NCBI GenBank assembly: GCA_022818765.1
Contig: CP063810.1
Span: forward strand, 483,052 to 547,051
Length of the DNA: 64,000 bases
Direction: 5' to 3'
DNA from: Bordetella sp.
GTDB lineage: Bacteria; Pseudomonadota; Gammaproteobacteria; Burkholderiales; Burkholderiaceae_B
A model generated the notes under the pieces. That model was not told the DNA's origin. It searched no databases and worked only from the letters and a program-made list of their open reading frames with translations. This document shows, piece after piece, positions 32,309 through 42,235 of the stretch (position 1 is its first letter; every line of letters begins with the position of its first letter). The position numbers were made by a program, and so were the translations under genes.

Positions 32309-33132
32309 TCAATTTTTATATTTTCCACAATTATTTTGGATCTTAGAAAATGTATCAAATATTGATTGTTCTGTAGGCAAACAAATAAAAACCTTGCTTA
32401 ATTTTCCCAAAATATTTATCAAGCATTTATTTAATTTAGGATGAATAACAACAAAACTACATTGAGACCACCAAGAGATTAATTCAATTCTATTTAAAAT
32501 ATTTGCGACTGAAAATATACTTTCAGAACTAGTTATTAACCATGTAGGGAAGATCTTTCTTCTTTCTAAGACAAGTAGAAATTTCAAAGTATTTTTGGAC
32601 CAATTAGCTTCAATTCTTTGATAAATATAATATTTTTTTACATATGCACCATGATTTGATAATTTATCACTCAACCAATTACGCCCTTGTTGTGCTCGAA
32701 TTATTAGAATTTTTTATTCTTTATTTCACTTTTTTCCAAAATTTTCCATAACTCTTCTGAATCAAAGCTCTTAGATGATAAACTTGGATATAAAATCGTA
32801 GAATTAATTAATCGAAGTGAATCTTTTAAAACTTTAGCACTGGCTGGACCAGTTGTTGCTATTTTTGTGTTAACTGGCCAATTTATTAAATTTTTTCTAT
32901 TTTGTAAAATGTTTAAATAAATTCTAGCTGCGCTTCCACTAACGAAAATTATAAAATCATAATTCTCAGGAAATGGAAAATTTAAATAATCAATATCTGT
33001 TGGTTTTATTTCGAGCGCTGGTAAACACTTAGCAATCCATCCGATTTTTTCCAATTGAAAAGCTAAATTTTCATTATTTCCTTTTGGACGTGTTAAAATG
33101 GCAAGGTTTGAAATAATATTTTTATGTTCCAA
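32309..33132 (-). pseudogene. hemD: Uroporphyrinogen-III synthase, -1 frameshift
   Basis: HemD closes hydroxymethylbilane to uroporphyrinogen III. The protein is poorly conserved as a family; the call rests on LAILTRPKGNNENLAFQLEK at the N-terminus, FVSGSAARIYLNIL and TKIATTGPASAKVLK in domain 1, LIIRAQQGRNWLSDKL in domain 2, and its place after hemC. The frame is lost at NKKF; one A added to the A6 run (T6 at 32710-32715) restores KILIIRAQQGRNW and runs to the stop at 32309. Repaired length is about 273 residues. hemX, normally next, is absent: only 150 bases separate hemD from hemY. Confidence 0.88.
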
Positions 33133-33159
33133 CTATGTAAAGAATTTTTCGAATTTGTT

Positions 33160-34089
33160 TCAAGAAAATTTTTTCAAGATTAAATTGGCTCCTTGATCTA
33201 ATAGATATTTAGCCATGTTTTTACCCATTATATCAGCATCTGTTATTGAGCCAATTTGTTTTCCATAAATAAAATTTTTACCATCTGGAGAAGAGACTAA
33301 AGCTTGTAATAACAATTTATTATCTGGATGAATCTGAGCATAAGCAGCTAAAGGAATTTGACAAGATCCAGATAAAGCACGAGAAACTGAACGTTCAGCT
33401 TTTAAACATGCTGTTGTAGATTTACATGATAATGGAGCTAAACAAGATTTAATATCAGACCTTCGAGTATCAATTTCAATACCTAAAGCACCTTGACCTG
33501 GAGATGGTAAAAAATCTGATGTTTCTAAGAATTCACAAATTCTATTTTCCAATCCTATTCTTTTTAATCCAATAGCAGCTAAAATAATTCCCGAGAAGAC
33601 ACCATTATCAAGTTTCCTCAATCGAGTCTCAATATTTCCTCGCAATGGCTTTACTATAAGTGATGGATATCTTGCTCGTAGTTGAGATTCTCTTCTTAAA
33701 CTCGATGTGCCTACGATAGAACCACTTGGCATATCTCTTAGAGATTCATAATTATTAGATATAAATGCATCTCTAGGATCTCCTCTTTTTAGGATCGAAC
33801 AAATTTCCAATGGAGCTTCCAAATTCAATGGCACATCTTTTAATGAGTGAACAGCAAGATCAGCTCTACCATCTATTAATGCAAGTTCTAATTCTTTTAC
33901 AAATAAACCTTTTCCCCCAATTTGAGAAATAGAGCGATCCAGTATTCGATCTCCTCGTGTCTTCATAGAAGAAATTTCTGTAGTACAATTTGGGTAAAGA
34001 GAGCAAATAATATTTTTTACCTGTTCAGCTTGTTTTATAGCAAGTAGACTAGATCGAGTAGCAATTATTAAATGATTTGGATGTAACAT
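33160..34089 (-). CDS. hemC: Porphobilinogen deaminase (hydroxymethylbilane synthase)
   Basis: Polymerises four porphobilinogens to hydroxymethylbilane. The N-terminal IATRSSLLAIKQAEQVK, DRADLAVHSLKDVP-type motif (DGRADLAVHSLKDVPL), SSLRRESQLRARYP and the dipyrromethane-cofactor Cys in SGSCQIPLAAYAQI are present. It has 309 residues, normal. It is the one intact gene of the heme block, which suggests the pathway is either still used or only starting to be lost. Confidence 0.97.
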   Translation of the reverse strand: MLHPNHLIIATRSSLLAIKQAEQVKNIICSLYPNCTTEISSMKTRGDRILDRSISQIGGKGLFVKELELALIDGRADLAVHSLKDVPLNLEAPLEICSILKRGDPRDAFISNNYESLRDMPSGSIVGTSSLRRESQLRARYPSLIVKPLRGNIETRLRKLDNGVFSGIILAAIGLKRIGLENRICEFLETSDFLPSPGQGALGIEIDTRRSDIKSCLAPLSCKSTTACLKAERSVSRALSGSCQIPLAAYAQIHPDNKLLLQALVSSPDGKNFIYGKQIGSITDADIMGKNMAKYLLDQGANLILKKFS

Positions 34090-34099
34090 TTAAATGTAA

Positions 34100-34225
34100 T
34101 TAGAAAAAAATTCTAGAAATTGTTATTTTTAATACAATCCCTAAAATCGCAATCAAACTCATATATTGAAGAAGACTAAGTCCAGATTCAAAAGATTTGG
34201 AAGTTTTTAATTTTCGCATACTCAT
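34100..34225 (-). CDS. Possible small membrane protein of 41 residues
   Basis: An ATG-to-TAA frame between fumC and hemC encodes MSMRKLKTSKSFESG followed by one hydrophobic stretch (about residues 16-40, SLLQYMSLIAILGIVLKI) and RIFF at the end. A basic N-terminus followed by one TM segment is plausible for a real small membrane protein. A weak AGAAG lies about nine bases before the ATG. I do not recognise a family. In such AT-rich DNA a chance frame of this length is possible. Confidence 0.4.
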   Translation of the reverse strand: MSMRKLKTSKSFESGLSLLQYMSLIAILGIVLKITISRIFF

Positions 34226-34371
34226 ATTTATTTACTTCTACAAAATAAAAATGCCATTTTAAAAATGTATTGAATTTTTAAAGGATAATAACCTCTTTAA
34301 GGTAATCTCTAAAATTAATATTTAAAAATAAATTCATATTGATAATTTTAAACAATATTAATTAAGTATAT

Positions 34372-35772
34372 TTACTTTTTCTTAAGTTTAGATTCTGTCA
34401 TATTAGCAGGAATAACCCATTGAGAGAATTCGTCTTCAGTAAGGTATCCTAATAGGATACCAGCTTCTTTTAAAGATAGATTATCTTTATAAGCTTTCTT
34501 AGCAATTTCTGCTGCTTTATCATAACCGATATAAGGATTTAATGCTGTTACAAGCATTAAAGATTGGTTTAATAGTTCTGAAATTCTTTTATACATAGGT
34601 TTAATACCTAATACACAATGAGAATTGAAACTATTTATCCCATCAGTTAATAATCGAACCGATTGCAAAAAATTATAAATAATAAGTGGTTTAAAAACGT
34701 TTAATTCAAAATTTCCACTTGCCCCTCCAATATTAATCGCTACATCATTTCCAATTACTTGAGCTGCAATCATAGTAATCGATTCACATTGAGTTGGATT
34801 AACTTTTCCTGGCATTATTGAACTACCTGGCTCATTTTCAGGTATTAGTATTTCTCCTAATCCAGAACGAGGACCACTTCCTAACCATCTTAAATCATTA
34901 GCTATTTTCATTAAGTTAGCAGCAAGCGATTTTAATGCTCCATGAGAAAACAATAATGCATCATGTGATGCAAGAGCTTGAAACTTATTTTTTGCTGACA
35001 CGAAATTTTTTCCTGTATCGTTTGATAAAGTTTCAGCTACTTTTATTCCAAATGAAGGATGGGTATTTAGTCCAGTACCAACTGCTGTACCTCCAATAGC
35101 TAACTCGTAAAGACCATATATAGAACTAAGAATTTGTGTTTTAGAAAATTCTAATTGAGCAACGTAACCAGAAAATTCCTGACCAAGAGTTAACGGAGTT
35201 GCATCTTGCAAATGAGTCCTTCCAACTTTTACAATTTTAGAAAAATTAATACTTTTTTCTTTTAAAGAATTAATCAAAGAATCTAAAGATAGAATCAACT
35301 TATCCTCAATTTCTAAAACAGCAGAGATATGCATTGCGGTAGGAAAAACATCATTAGATGATTGACCATAGTTAACGTGGTCATTAGGATGCACTAAACG
35401 GCCTTCACCTTTTGTTCCACCTAGAATTTCAGAAGCACGATTTGCTAGTACTTCATTTACATTCATGTTAGTTTGTGTTCCTGAACCAGTTTGCCATACA
35501 GAAAGAGGAAATTGAGATAACCATTTTCCAGATAAAATTTCATCAGAAGCAATTACAATGGCTTGAGAGATATTACTATCAATTAGATCTAATTGTTTAT
35601 TTACTTGGGCAGCAGCTCGTTTAATTTTAACAATCGCATATATTAAAACTTGAGGCATTTTTTCTATAGAAATATTAAAATTTTTTAATGAACGTTGAGT
35701 TTGTGCACCCCAAAGAGAATCTGCAGGTACATTTATTTTACCAAATGTATCATTTTCCAATCGAATTTTCAT
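34372..35772 (-). CDS. fumC: Fumarate hydratase class II
   Basis: Iron-independent fumarase that interconverts fumarate and malate. Class II signature [15 protein letters not shown] is present (about residue 316), with [13 protein letters not shown] and the [18 protein letters not shown] block. The start at 35772 ([11 protein letters not shown]) matches family N-termini and gives 466 residues; an in-frame ATG five codons upstream is possible. Intact; it indicates that at least part of the TCA cycle is kept. Confidence 0.96.
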   Translation of the reverse strand: MKIRLENDTFGKINVPADSLWGAQTQRSLKNFNISIEKMPQVLIYAIVKIKRAAAQVNKQLDLIDSNISQAIVIASDEILSGKWLSQFPLSVWQTGSGTQTNMNVNEVLANRASEILGGTKGEGRLVHPNDHVNYGQSSNDVFPTAMHISAVLEIEDKLILSLDSLINSLKEKSINFSKIVKVGRTHLQDATPLTLGQEFSGYVAQLEFSKTQILSSIYGLYELAIGGTAVGTGLNTHPSFGIKVAETLSNDTGKNFVSAKNKFQALASHDALLFSHGALKSLAANLMKIANDLRWLGSGPRSGLGEILIPENEPGSSIMPGKVNPTQCESITMIAAQVIGNDVAINIGGASGNFELNVFKPLIIYNFLQSVRLLTDGINSFNSHCVLGIKPMYKRISELLNQSLMLVTALNPYIGYDKAAEIAKKAYKDNLSLKEAGILLGYLTEDEFSQWVIPANMTESKLKKK

Positions 35773-35887
35773 TTTAATAAATTCCATGTAAATATCTTAT
35801 TTAATTTATTCAAATAGAGTAATAATGAATTATTACTCTATAAACAATCAATTATCATTTTTTGTATTTTTCAAATTCACAATATCT

Positions 35888-36391
35888 ATGTCAACAATTT
35901 ATACAAATAGTATCAAATCATATATACCAAATTCTAAAACAATGGAATCTTTATCAAGACAAATTGCTTTAGCTATTTTAGCACATGCAAACCCATCAGA
36001 AGGCTTTCAAATTTATTTGAAAGGAGATCTTGGAACTGGAAAAACTACTTTTGTTCGTTCTTTTTTGCAAGAATATGGTGTGCAAGGAAAAATTAAAAGT
36101 CCAAGTTATTCATTATTAGAATCTTATACAATCTCAAATTTAGAAATTCATCATTTTGATTTTTACCGATTTTCTAAGCCAGATGAATGGATTAATGCTG
36201 GATTTCGCGATTTATTGAATGAAAATTCGATCATTTTACTTGAATGGCCTGAAAAAGCAGATGGTTATTTACCTAATCCTGATCTTTCCATTCATCTTGA
36301 GTATTTCAATTCTGGGCGAAATGCTACCTTAATACCAAAAACTATGCGAGGAAAGAAATGGTTACAAGCAATAGCTCTTCGTATTTGTTAG
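35888..36391 (+). CDS. tsaE: tRNA threonylcarbamoyladenosine biosynthesis ATPase TsaE
   Basis: TsaE is the P-loop ATPase of the t6A complex with TsaB and TsaD. Walker A GDLGTGKTTFVRSF, switch-like SPSYSLLESY, HHFDFYRF and EWPEK are present. The ATG at 35888 (MSTIYT) gives 167 residues; an upstream ATG at 35825 would add a 21-residue hydrophobic stretch that the family lacks. The end overlaps the amidase start by 34 bases, as expected for the conserved tsaE-amiC-mutL order. Intact. Confidence 0.93.
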   Translation: MSTIYTNSIKSYIPNSKTMESLSRQIALAILAHANPSEGFQIYLKGDLGTGKTTFVRSFLQEYGVQGKIKSPSYSLLESYTISNLEIHHFDFYRFSKPDEWINAGFRDLLNENSIILLEWPEKADGYLPNPDLSIHLEYFNSGRNATLIPKTMRGKKWLQAIALRIC

Positions 36392-37721
36392 TGCGTCGCA
36401 GTTTGATTAAAGCTGCAATTTCATTTGTAATTTTTCCGATCTTTCCTAAATTATCATTTGCAACATCAGTTATTGCTGCTCGAATATGGCCTTCCAATGA
36501 ATATACACGTATTACATTAGAATTGGACAAAGAGATTCAAACAACACAATTCATGATTAACTATCCTTATCGATTGGTTGTAGATATTGAGAATCTCGAT
36601 ATAAATACTATATTAAGCAAATTGATATCTAAATTACAATTAAATGATCCTTATATTAATGATATACGTATTTCGAAAAATAGATTTAATATAGCGCGCA
36701 TTATTTTTGATTTAAAACAAGAAATTGAACCACAGATTTTTTCTTTAAAACCTGTTGGAGGTTATCAACATCGTCTTGTTTTTGATCTTTATCCAAAATT
36801 AGAAAAAGATTCGACAGATAAATTACTTGAAAATCAAATTCCATATTGCAATATTGATGATCCCATAAAAGAAATCACTATGGCTATTTCTGATAATCCT
36901 GATGTAGCAAATATAGCTTCATCTGATTTTTCTTCTCAAAAAAAAACAATAAATCCATCTAATGTTCATAACACTAACAAAAATTTGTTTATTAAAAAAT
37001 CTAAAATTAAACAATGCATAATTGTTGCGCTGGATCCAGGTCATGGAGGAGAAGATCCAGGGGCAATTGGAAAAACTGGATTATTTGAAAAAGATGTTGT
37101 ACTTCAAATAGGGAAATATTTAAAATCCTTAATTGATGAACAATCATATATGCTTGCTTATTTAACAAGGGATGATGATTATTTTGTCCCTTTATCCATT
37201 CGTGTTCAAAAAGCTAGAAAAATTAAAGCTGATTTATTAATATCAATTCATGCTAATGCTTGCATTAAACCTAATATTAATGGTTCATCAGTGTTTGTAT
37301 TATCTCAACATGAAGCTTCAAGTAATCATGCTCGTTGGATTGCAAATAAAGAAAATGCATCTGATTTGATTGGGGGGTAAATTTTAACAAAAAAGATAAA
37401 AATCTTGCAGCAGTATTATTTGATTTGTCTACCTCAGCTCAAATTAGAGATTCGTTAAAAGCAGGGAACGCTTTTTTAGATGAGATTTCCAAAGTTAATG
37501 AATTGCACAGAAATAATGTAGAGCAAGCAAATTTCACAGTTTTAAAAGCACCAGATACCCCCTCTGTGCTAATAGAAACTGCTTTTATTAGCAATCCTAA
37601 AGAAGAAGTTCTCTTAGGATCAAAAACCTATCAAAAAAAATTAGCTTATGCTATGTTTTCTGGAATTCGTTCTTATTTTAAGAAGAATCCTCCAATAACA
37701 CGATTCAAGAATATAAATTAG
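36358..37721 (+). pseudogene. amiC: N-acetylmuramoyl-L-alanine amidase AmiC type, -1 frameshift
   Basis: A periplasmic zinc amidase that splits septal peptidoglycan for daughter-cell separation. The N-terminus has a twin-arginine type signal (RRSLIKAAISFVIFPIFP, ending near LSFA). An AMIN domain follows (about 45-140), a linker, then Amidase_3. Zinc and catalytic residues are in LDPGHGGEDPGAIG, the EKDVVL Glu, SIHANA and LIETAFISN. The frame stops at DLIGG in a G6 run (37372-37377); a seventh G continues to VNFNKKDKNLAAVLFDLST and the end at 37721. Repaired length is about 454 residues. As written, the second catalytic Glu (LIETAF) is lost. Confidence 0.9.
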
Positions 37722-37759
37722 AAAAATTTTTTAAGATTTAGAAAACTGCTAATAAATAC

Positions 37760-39565
37760 ATGTCAAACTATTATCAACCAATCGTTAAAATGTCACCTCA
37801 ATTAGTTGGAAAAATTGCTGCTGGAGAGATAATCGAAAGGCCTTCTTCTATTGTTAGAGAAATAATAGAAAATTCAATTGATGCCTTTGCAAACAAGATT
37901 GATATATATTTGGAAAATGGAGGTATTCATCGAATTACAATAGTTGACAATGGTCATGGAATTCCAAAAGAAGAATTATATTTAGCACTAGAACGTCATA
38001 CTACAAATAAAATTTATTCTTCCAAAGATTTAGAATGTCTTAAATCAATGGGATTTAGAGGAGAAGCATTATATGCTATTTCATCTGTTTCTCAATTAAA
38101 TTTAATTTCAAGAACAAAAAATGATAAATATGCTTGGAAAATTCAGAATAATAATAAAAAAACTCCATCGCCAACATCAGGCCAATTTGGAACTACAGTT
38201 GATATATGCAAATTATTTAATGAAATTCCTGCTCGCAGAAAATATCTAAATTCTGAAATCACAGAACTTAGACATTGTCTAGATGTTATAGAAAGAATTG
38301 CCTTAGCTTACCCATATATAACATTTCAATTATTTCATTATGGAAAAACAAAAAATAATTGGAGGTGGATCAATACTTTTGAAAAACAAAGAATTTGTGA
38401 TGTTCTTGGTAAAAATTTTATTGAGAATTGCTTACCTATAAAAGAATCCGATAGTTCAATAAAATTAACAGGATTTATCATACATCCTAGAGCAGCACAA
38501 TCACGATTAAATAATCAACATTTATATATAAATAAAAGATTTGTAAAAGATCGATCAATTAATCATGCTATCCGTTCAGCTTATTTAGACCTTCTATATA
38601 AAAATAAATACCCATCGTATATTTTATTTCTTTCCATTAATCCAAATGAAATTGATATAAATGTACATCCAGCAAAACAAGAAATCTTATTCTATGATCA
38701 AAAATCTATATATAACTTTATATTAAAATCTATCAGTAATACTTTATCGATAACTGGAGCAAATACATTAATTGATCAAGGGTTTAAAAAAAATATTATT
38801 TTTGAAGAAAATAATATTTTTGCTTTCAATGCTGATAAAAAATCTAGATCTTCAAATTCTCAAATGTCATTTGATTTTCAAATAGAAAATAAATTGAATT
38901 TATCTAATAATCAAAATTCGAACAATATTATATTGGACCATATTATTTCAAATGAAACCAAAAACTTTCAGCCATTTTTTGAAAAAAAACATCCATTGGG
39001 TATAGCTTTAGCGCAACTTCATGGTATTTATATTTTGGCACAAAATTTACATGGTTTAATACTAGTAGATATACATGCAGCACATGAACGAATACTTTAC
39101 GAAAGCTTGAAGGTGATTTTCAAATCTAAGGAACTACCTAGACAATATTTTTTAATACCTATTATTATTCAATTTCAAGAAAAGGAAATGCTTCTAATTG
39201 AAGAATATAAAGAACAATTATTAAGGTTTGGTATTGAACTTCGGATTTCAGGTGAACAACAAGTTTCTGTCACGGCAATTCCCGAAATTATAAATAAAAA
39301 TAATGCAAAATCAATGATTGATGCATTATTGAAAGATCTAGAATTTATTGGACAATCACAAATATTAGAACAACAATGTAATAGATTATTATCAATTATA
39401 ACTTGCTATGGTTCAATTCGAGCAAATAGAAAACTTGCTTTAGAAGAAATGAATATTCTATTGCGAAAAATAGAAACAACAAAACATACTGATCAATGTA
39501 ATCATGGCCGACCTACTTGGTTACAATTATCTATGATTGATATCAATAAACTATTTTTGCGCTAA
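37760..39565 (+). CDS. mutL: DNA mismatch repair protein MutL
   Basis: A GHKL ATPase that links MutS mismatch recognition to downstream repair. N-terminal ATPase motifs IIENSIDAFAN, VDNGHGIPKEEL and GFRGEALYAISSVSQL are present, followed by the transducer domain (to about 330), a low-complexity linker (about 335-405) and a C-terminal dimerisation domain starting near GIALAQLHGIYILAQN. It has 601 residues and an intact frame despite many A-runs, so not every A-run in the window is damaged. uvrD, its usual helicase partner, carries two frameshifts. Confidence 0.96.
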   Translation: MSNYYQPIVKMSPQLVGKIAAGEIIERPSSIVREIIENSIDAFANKIDIYLENGGIHRITIVDNGHGIPKEELYLALERHTTNKIYSSKDLECLKSMGFRGEALYAISSVSQLNLISRTKNDKYAWKIQNNNKKTPSPTSGQFGTTVDICKLFNEIPARRKYLNSEITELRHCLDVIERIALAYPYITFQLFHYGKTKNNWRWINTFEKQRICDVLGKNFIENCLPIKESDSSIKLTGFIIHPRAAQSRLNNQHLYINKRFVKDRSINHAIRSAYLDLLYKNKYPSYILFLSINPNEIDINVHPAKQEILFYDQKSIYNFILKSISNTLSITGANTLIDQGFKKNIIFEENNIFAFNADKKSRSSNSQMSFDFQIENKLNLSNNQNSNNIILDHIISNETKNFQPFFEKKHPLGIALAQLHGIYILAQNLHGLILVDIHAAHERILYESLKVIFKSKELPRQYFLIPIIIQFQEKEMLLIEEYKEQLLRFGIELRISGEQQVSVTAIPEIINKNNAKSMIDALLKDLEFIGQSQILEQQCNRLLSIITCYGSIRANRKLALEEMNILLRKIETTKHTDQCNHGRPTWLQLSMIDINKLFLR

Positions 39566-39569
39566 TAAT

Positions 39570-40517
39570 ATGGAAATAATTAAAACTCCAATTTTTTGTC
39601 TTTCTGGACCAACAGCTTCAGGAAAAAGTCAAACAGCTATTAACCTTGCAAAAAGATGGCCTATTGAAATTATTAATGTAAATTCAGCAACTATCTACCG
39701 AGGTATGGATATTGGAACAGATAAGCCATCCATTAACGAACAAAAAGATTTTCATCATCATTTAATTGATATATGTGATCCGGCACAGAAATATTCTTCT
39801 GCAGAATTTATTAAAGATACAAATAATTTAATTTCAAAGATTGTAAAGCGTGGAAATATTCCATTTTTAGTAGGTGGTACTATGATGTATTTTAACGTTT
39901 TGCGAAACGGATTAAATGATTTACCAGCAGCAAATGAAAAATTACGCATAAAGATTGAAAACTATGCAAACAGAAAAGGTTGGCATAGCTTATATGAAAA
40001 ATTACAGACGCATGATCCTGAAACAGCAAAACGCTTATCTCCTAATGATAAACAACGTATTCAACGAGCTATTGAAATATATTTGTTAACAGGACAAACA
40101 ATGTCTAAACATTTAATTAATCAAAGAAGAAAAAATTTAAATAATTCTAGGAATTATATTACAATTAGCCTAGAACCTTCTGAACGTGGTTTTCTTTTTT
40201 CACGCATTGAAAAACGATTTGATCAAATGTTGGATTTAGGATTACTTAATGAAGTAAAGAGATTTTATACAAGAGCTGATTTACATCTTGGAATTCCATC
40301 AATGCGTTGTATTGGATATCGACAATATTGGAAATATTTAGATGGGAGTATTAATTTAGATTGCGCACGTTCTGAATCTATAATTTCAACAAGAAAATTA
40401 GCTAAATCTCAAATAACTTGGTTGCGAGCACAACCTGATAGAATTATCATTGACTGTTTAGAGAAGAATTTCATAGGAAAGGTTGTGGATACAGTTTCAA
40501 AATTTATAAAAATTTGA
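39570..40517 (+). CDS. miaA: tRNA dimethylallyltransferase
   Basis: Adds the isopentenyl group to A37 of tRNAs reading UNN codons. P-loop LSGPTASGKS (residues 11-20), INVNSATIYRGMDIGTDKP and VGGTMMYF are typical. The ATG at 39570, four bases after the mutL stop, fits the family start and gives 315 residues. Intact. In Burkholderiales purM follows; here it is gone. Confidence 0.96.
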   Translation: MEIIKTPIFCLSGPTASGKSQTAINLAKRWPIEIINVNSATIYRGMDIGTDKPSINEQKDFHHHLIDICDPAQKYSSAEFIKDTNNLISKIVKRGNIPFLVGGTMMYFNVLRNGLNDLPAANEKLRIKIENYANRKGWHSLYEKLQTHDPETAKRLSPNDKQRIQRAIEIYLLTGQTMSKHLINQRRKNLNNSRNYITISLEPSERGFLFSRIEKRFDQMLDLGLLNEVKRFYTRADLHLGIPSMRCIGYRQYWKYLDGSINLDCARSESIISTRKLAKSQITWLRAQPDRIIIDCLEKNFIGKVVDTVSKFIKI

Positions 40518-40830
40518 TTGTTTGTATAAAAATCTTAATACTCTAAACAATCTATATTATATAATTAACCAATCTGAATTGATTTTGATAGGAATTATTT
40601 CTAACATGATATTTCTAATATGAGAAAATAGAATTAGATTTCTGAATATTCATATATTTAAAGCTAAAAATAGCTAACATTTCTAGTAAAAATTGCACAA
40701 ATATTATCTAAGTAATGATTATATATGTCTTTGAAGCTGATAATTTTTAAAAAATTAGTCATTTTAAGTTTTAACTGATTCAAAATTTAAATGTATTGTC
40801 TTGATACCCCATTATTTAATGCGTTATCTT
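40518..40830. other. Intergenic region where purM would be expected
   Basis: 313 AT-rich bases between miaA and hda. In related free-living genomes purM and a permease gene lie here. I find no remnant of either in any frame, so the loss is old. It should hold the hda promoter. Confidence 0.45.
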
Positions 40831-41535
40831 ATGAATCGACAGCTTTTGCTTAATGTTCTTCCTGTACCTATACCAACATTAGAAAATTATATAATAGGTC
40901 CAAATTATGAAGCATTACATGCTATACAAACTCTAAAACCAGGACGAGCAATTTATCTTTGGGGATCTCCTGGTTGTGGACGTAGCCACTTATTGCGTGC
41001 ACTTTCCAAAAAATTAAACACTATCTATATTAATACTGAAAACCAAATTAGTGTTTTATATAAATTAATGAATCAATATAATTTGAAAGATTCTTTTCCT
41101 AAATTAATAGCTATTGATGACGTAGATCTATTTAGTCAAGATAGTTTATCAAAGATTTTTAGTTTGTATAATCAATGGTATGATTTATCTGCGACTAAAT
41201 ATGCTTTTTCATTAGCTGTATCCGGAAAATCTTCTCCACTTTATTTATCAATTCGAGAAGATCTACGAACACGATTAGCATGGGATCTTGTTTTTCAGTT
41301 GAAACCTTTATCTGATTCTGAAAAATCTGAAGCTCTTGCAGCACAAACCGCTGAACGTGGTTTACAGAAAAAACCAGAAGTTATTAATTGGATGCTAACT
41401 CATTATGATCGTGATATTCGGAAATTAATGGCATTACTTGATGCTTTAGATCGATATTCTTTATCTACTGGTCGGCATATTACTATTCCTTTATTGCGAT
41501 CAATGTTAGCAAATCCGGAGTTATATATTTTATGA
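40831..41535 (+). CDS. hda: DnaA-related regulator Hda / DnaA-like P-loop protein
   Basis: Hda is a DnaA-like AAA+ protein that promotes ATP hydrolysis by DnaA at the sliding clamp. From the ATG at 40831 (MNRQLLLNVLPVPIPTLENY) it has 234 residues. The clamp-binding QLLL near the N-terminus, Walker A WGSPGCGRSHLLRAL, Walker B LIAIDDVDLF and the arginine sensor region RTRLAWDL are present. Frame intact. Its stop overlaps the next ATG by four bases. Retention suggests DnaA-controlled initiation is kept. Confidence 0.92.
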   Translation: MNRQLLLNVLPVPIPTLENYIIGPNYEALHAIQTLKPGRAIYLWGSPGCGRSHLLRALSKKLNTIYINTENQISVLYKLMNQYNLKDSFPKLIAIDDVDLFSQDSLSKIFSLYNQWYDLSATKYAFSLAVSGKSSPLYLSIREDLRTRLAWDLVFQLKPLSDSEKSEALAAQTAERGLQKKPEVINWMLTHYDRDIRKLMALLDALDRYSLSTGRHITIPLLRSMLANPELYIL

Positions 41536-42224
41536 AACAACATCTTGCTCTGTTTGATCTTGATCACACTCTGATCCCTATAGATAGTGACTATCAATGG
41601 GTAAATTTTTTGGCCCAAAAAGGTAAAATTGGTGATAATCCAAAAAAAATTAAACTTCAGAATGATTATCTTATGAAAGAATATAACAAAGGTTTACTGA
41701 CCGTTGAAAAATCAACTGAATTTATGCTTCAGTTTTTAGCTAAAAATAGTCCTTATGAACTAGCAGAATGGCATGAAGATTTCATGAAATATATTATAAG
41801 ACCTTCAATTAGAAAGGAGGCTATTGATTTAGTTAAAACTCATCTGGAAACAAATGGTTTATGTGCTATAGTAACATCTACTAACAGTTTCGTAACTGAA
41901 CCTATTGCAAGAGCTTTTGGCATTCATAATCTCATAGCAACTATTCCTGAATATTTTTTAGGTCAATATACAGGTAAAGTTCATGGAACCCCTAGTTTTA
42001 GAGAAGGGAAGGTTATTCGTGTCAAGGAATGGCTAAATAGTATTGGTCGAAAATTTAGTGATTTTTCAGAATCATTTTTTTATAGTGATTCAATTAACGA
42101 TATTCCTTTATTAGAAATCGTTACTCGTCCGATCGCGACAAATCCCAGTCCAAATCTTCGAGTAATTGCGAAAAATCAAGGATGGGAGATCCTTGATTTA
42201 TTTAATAATTTAAAAGATGATTAA
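41532..42224 (+). CDS. HAD-superfamily phosphatase, subfamily IB (SerB-like)
   Basis: A 230-residue HAD hydrolase. Motif I is LFDLDHTLIPIDSDYQW (nucleophile Asp in DLDHT), motif II is in AIVTSTNSF, and motif IV is YSDSINDIPLLE. A helical cap lies between motifs I and II, as in phosphoserine phosphatase-like enzymes. Substrate unknown: phosphoserine phosphatase or a histidinol-phosphatase-like role are both possible. It is coupled to hda by an ATGA overlap and precedes pcnB, a conserved Burkholderiales order. Confidence 0.88.
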   Translation: MKQHLALFDLDHTLIPIDSDYQWVNFLAQKGKIGDNPKKIKLQNDYLMKEYNKGLLTVEKSTEFMLQFLAKNSPYELAEWHEDFMKYIIRPSIRKEAIDLVKTHLETNGLCAIVTSTNSFVTEPIARAFGIHNLIATIPEYFLGQYTGKVHGTPSFREGKVIRVKEWLNSIGRKFSDFSESFFYSDSINDIPLLEIVTRPIATNPSPNLRVIAKNQGWEILDLFNNLKDD

Positions 42225-42235
42225 TCTTGATAAAT

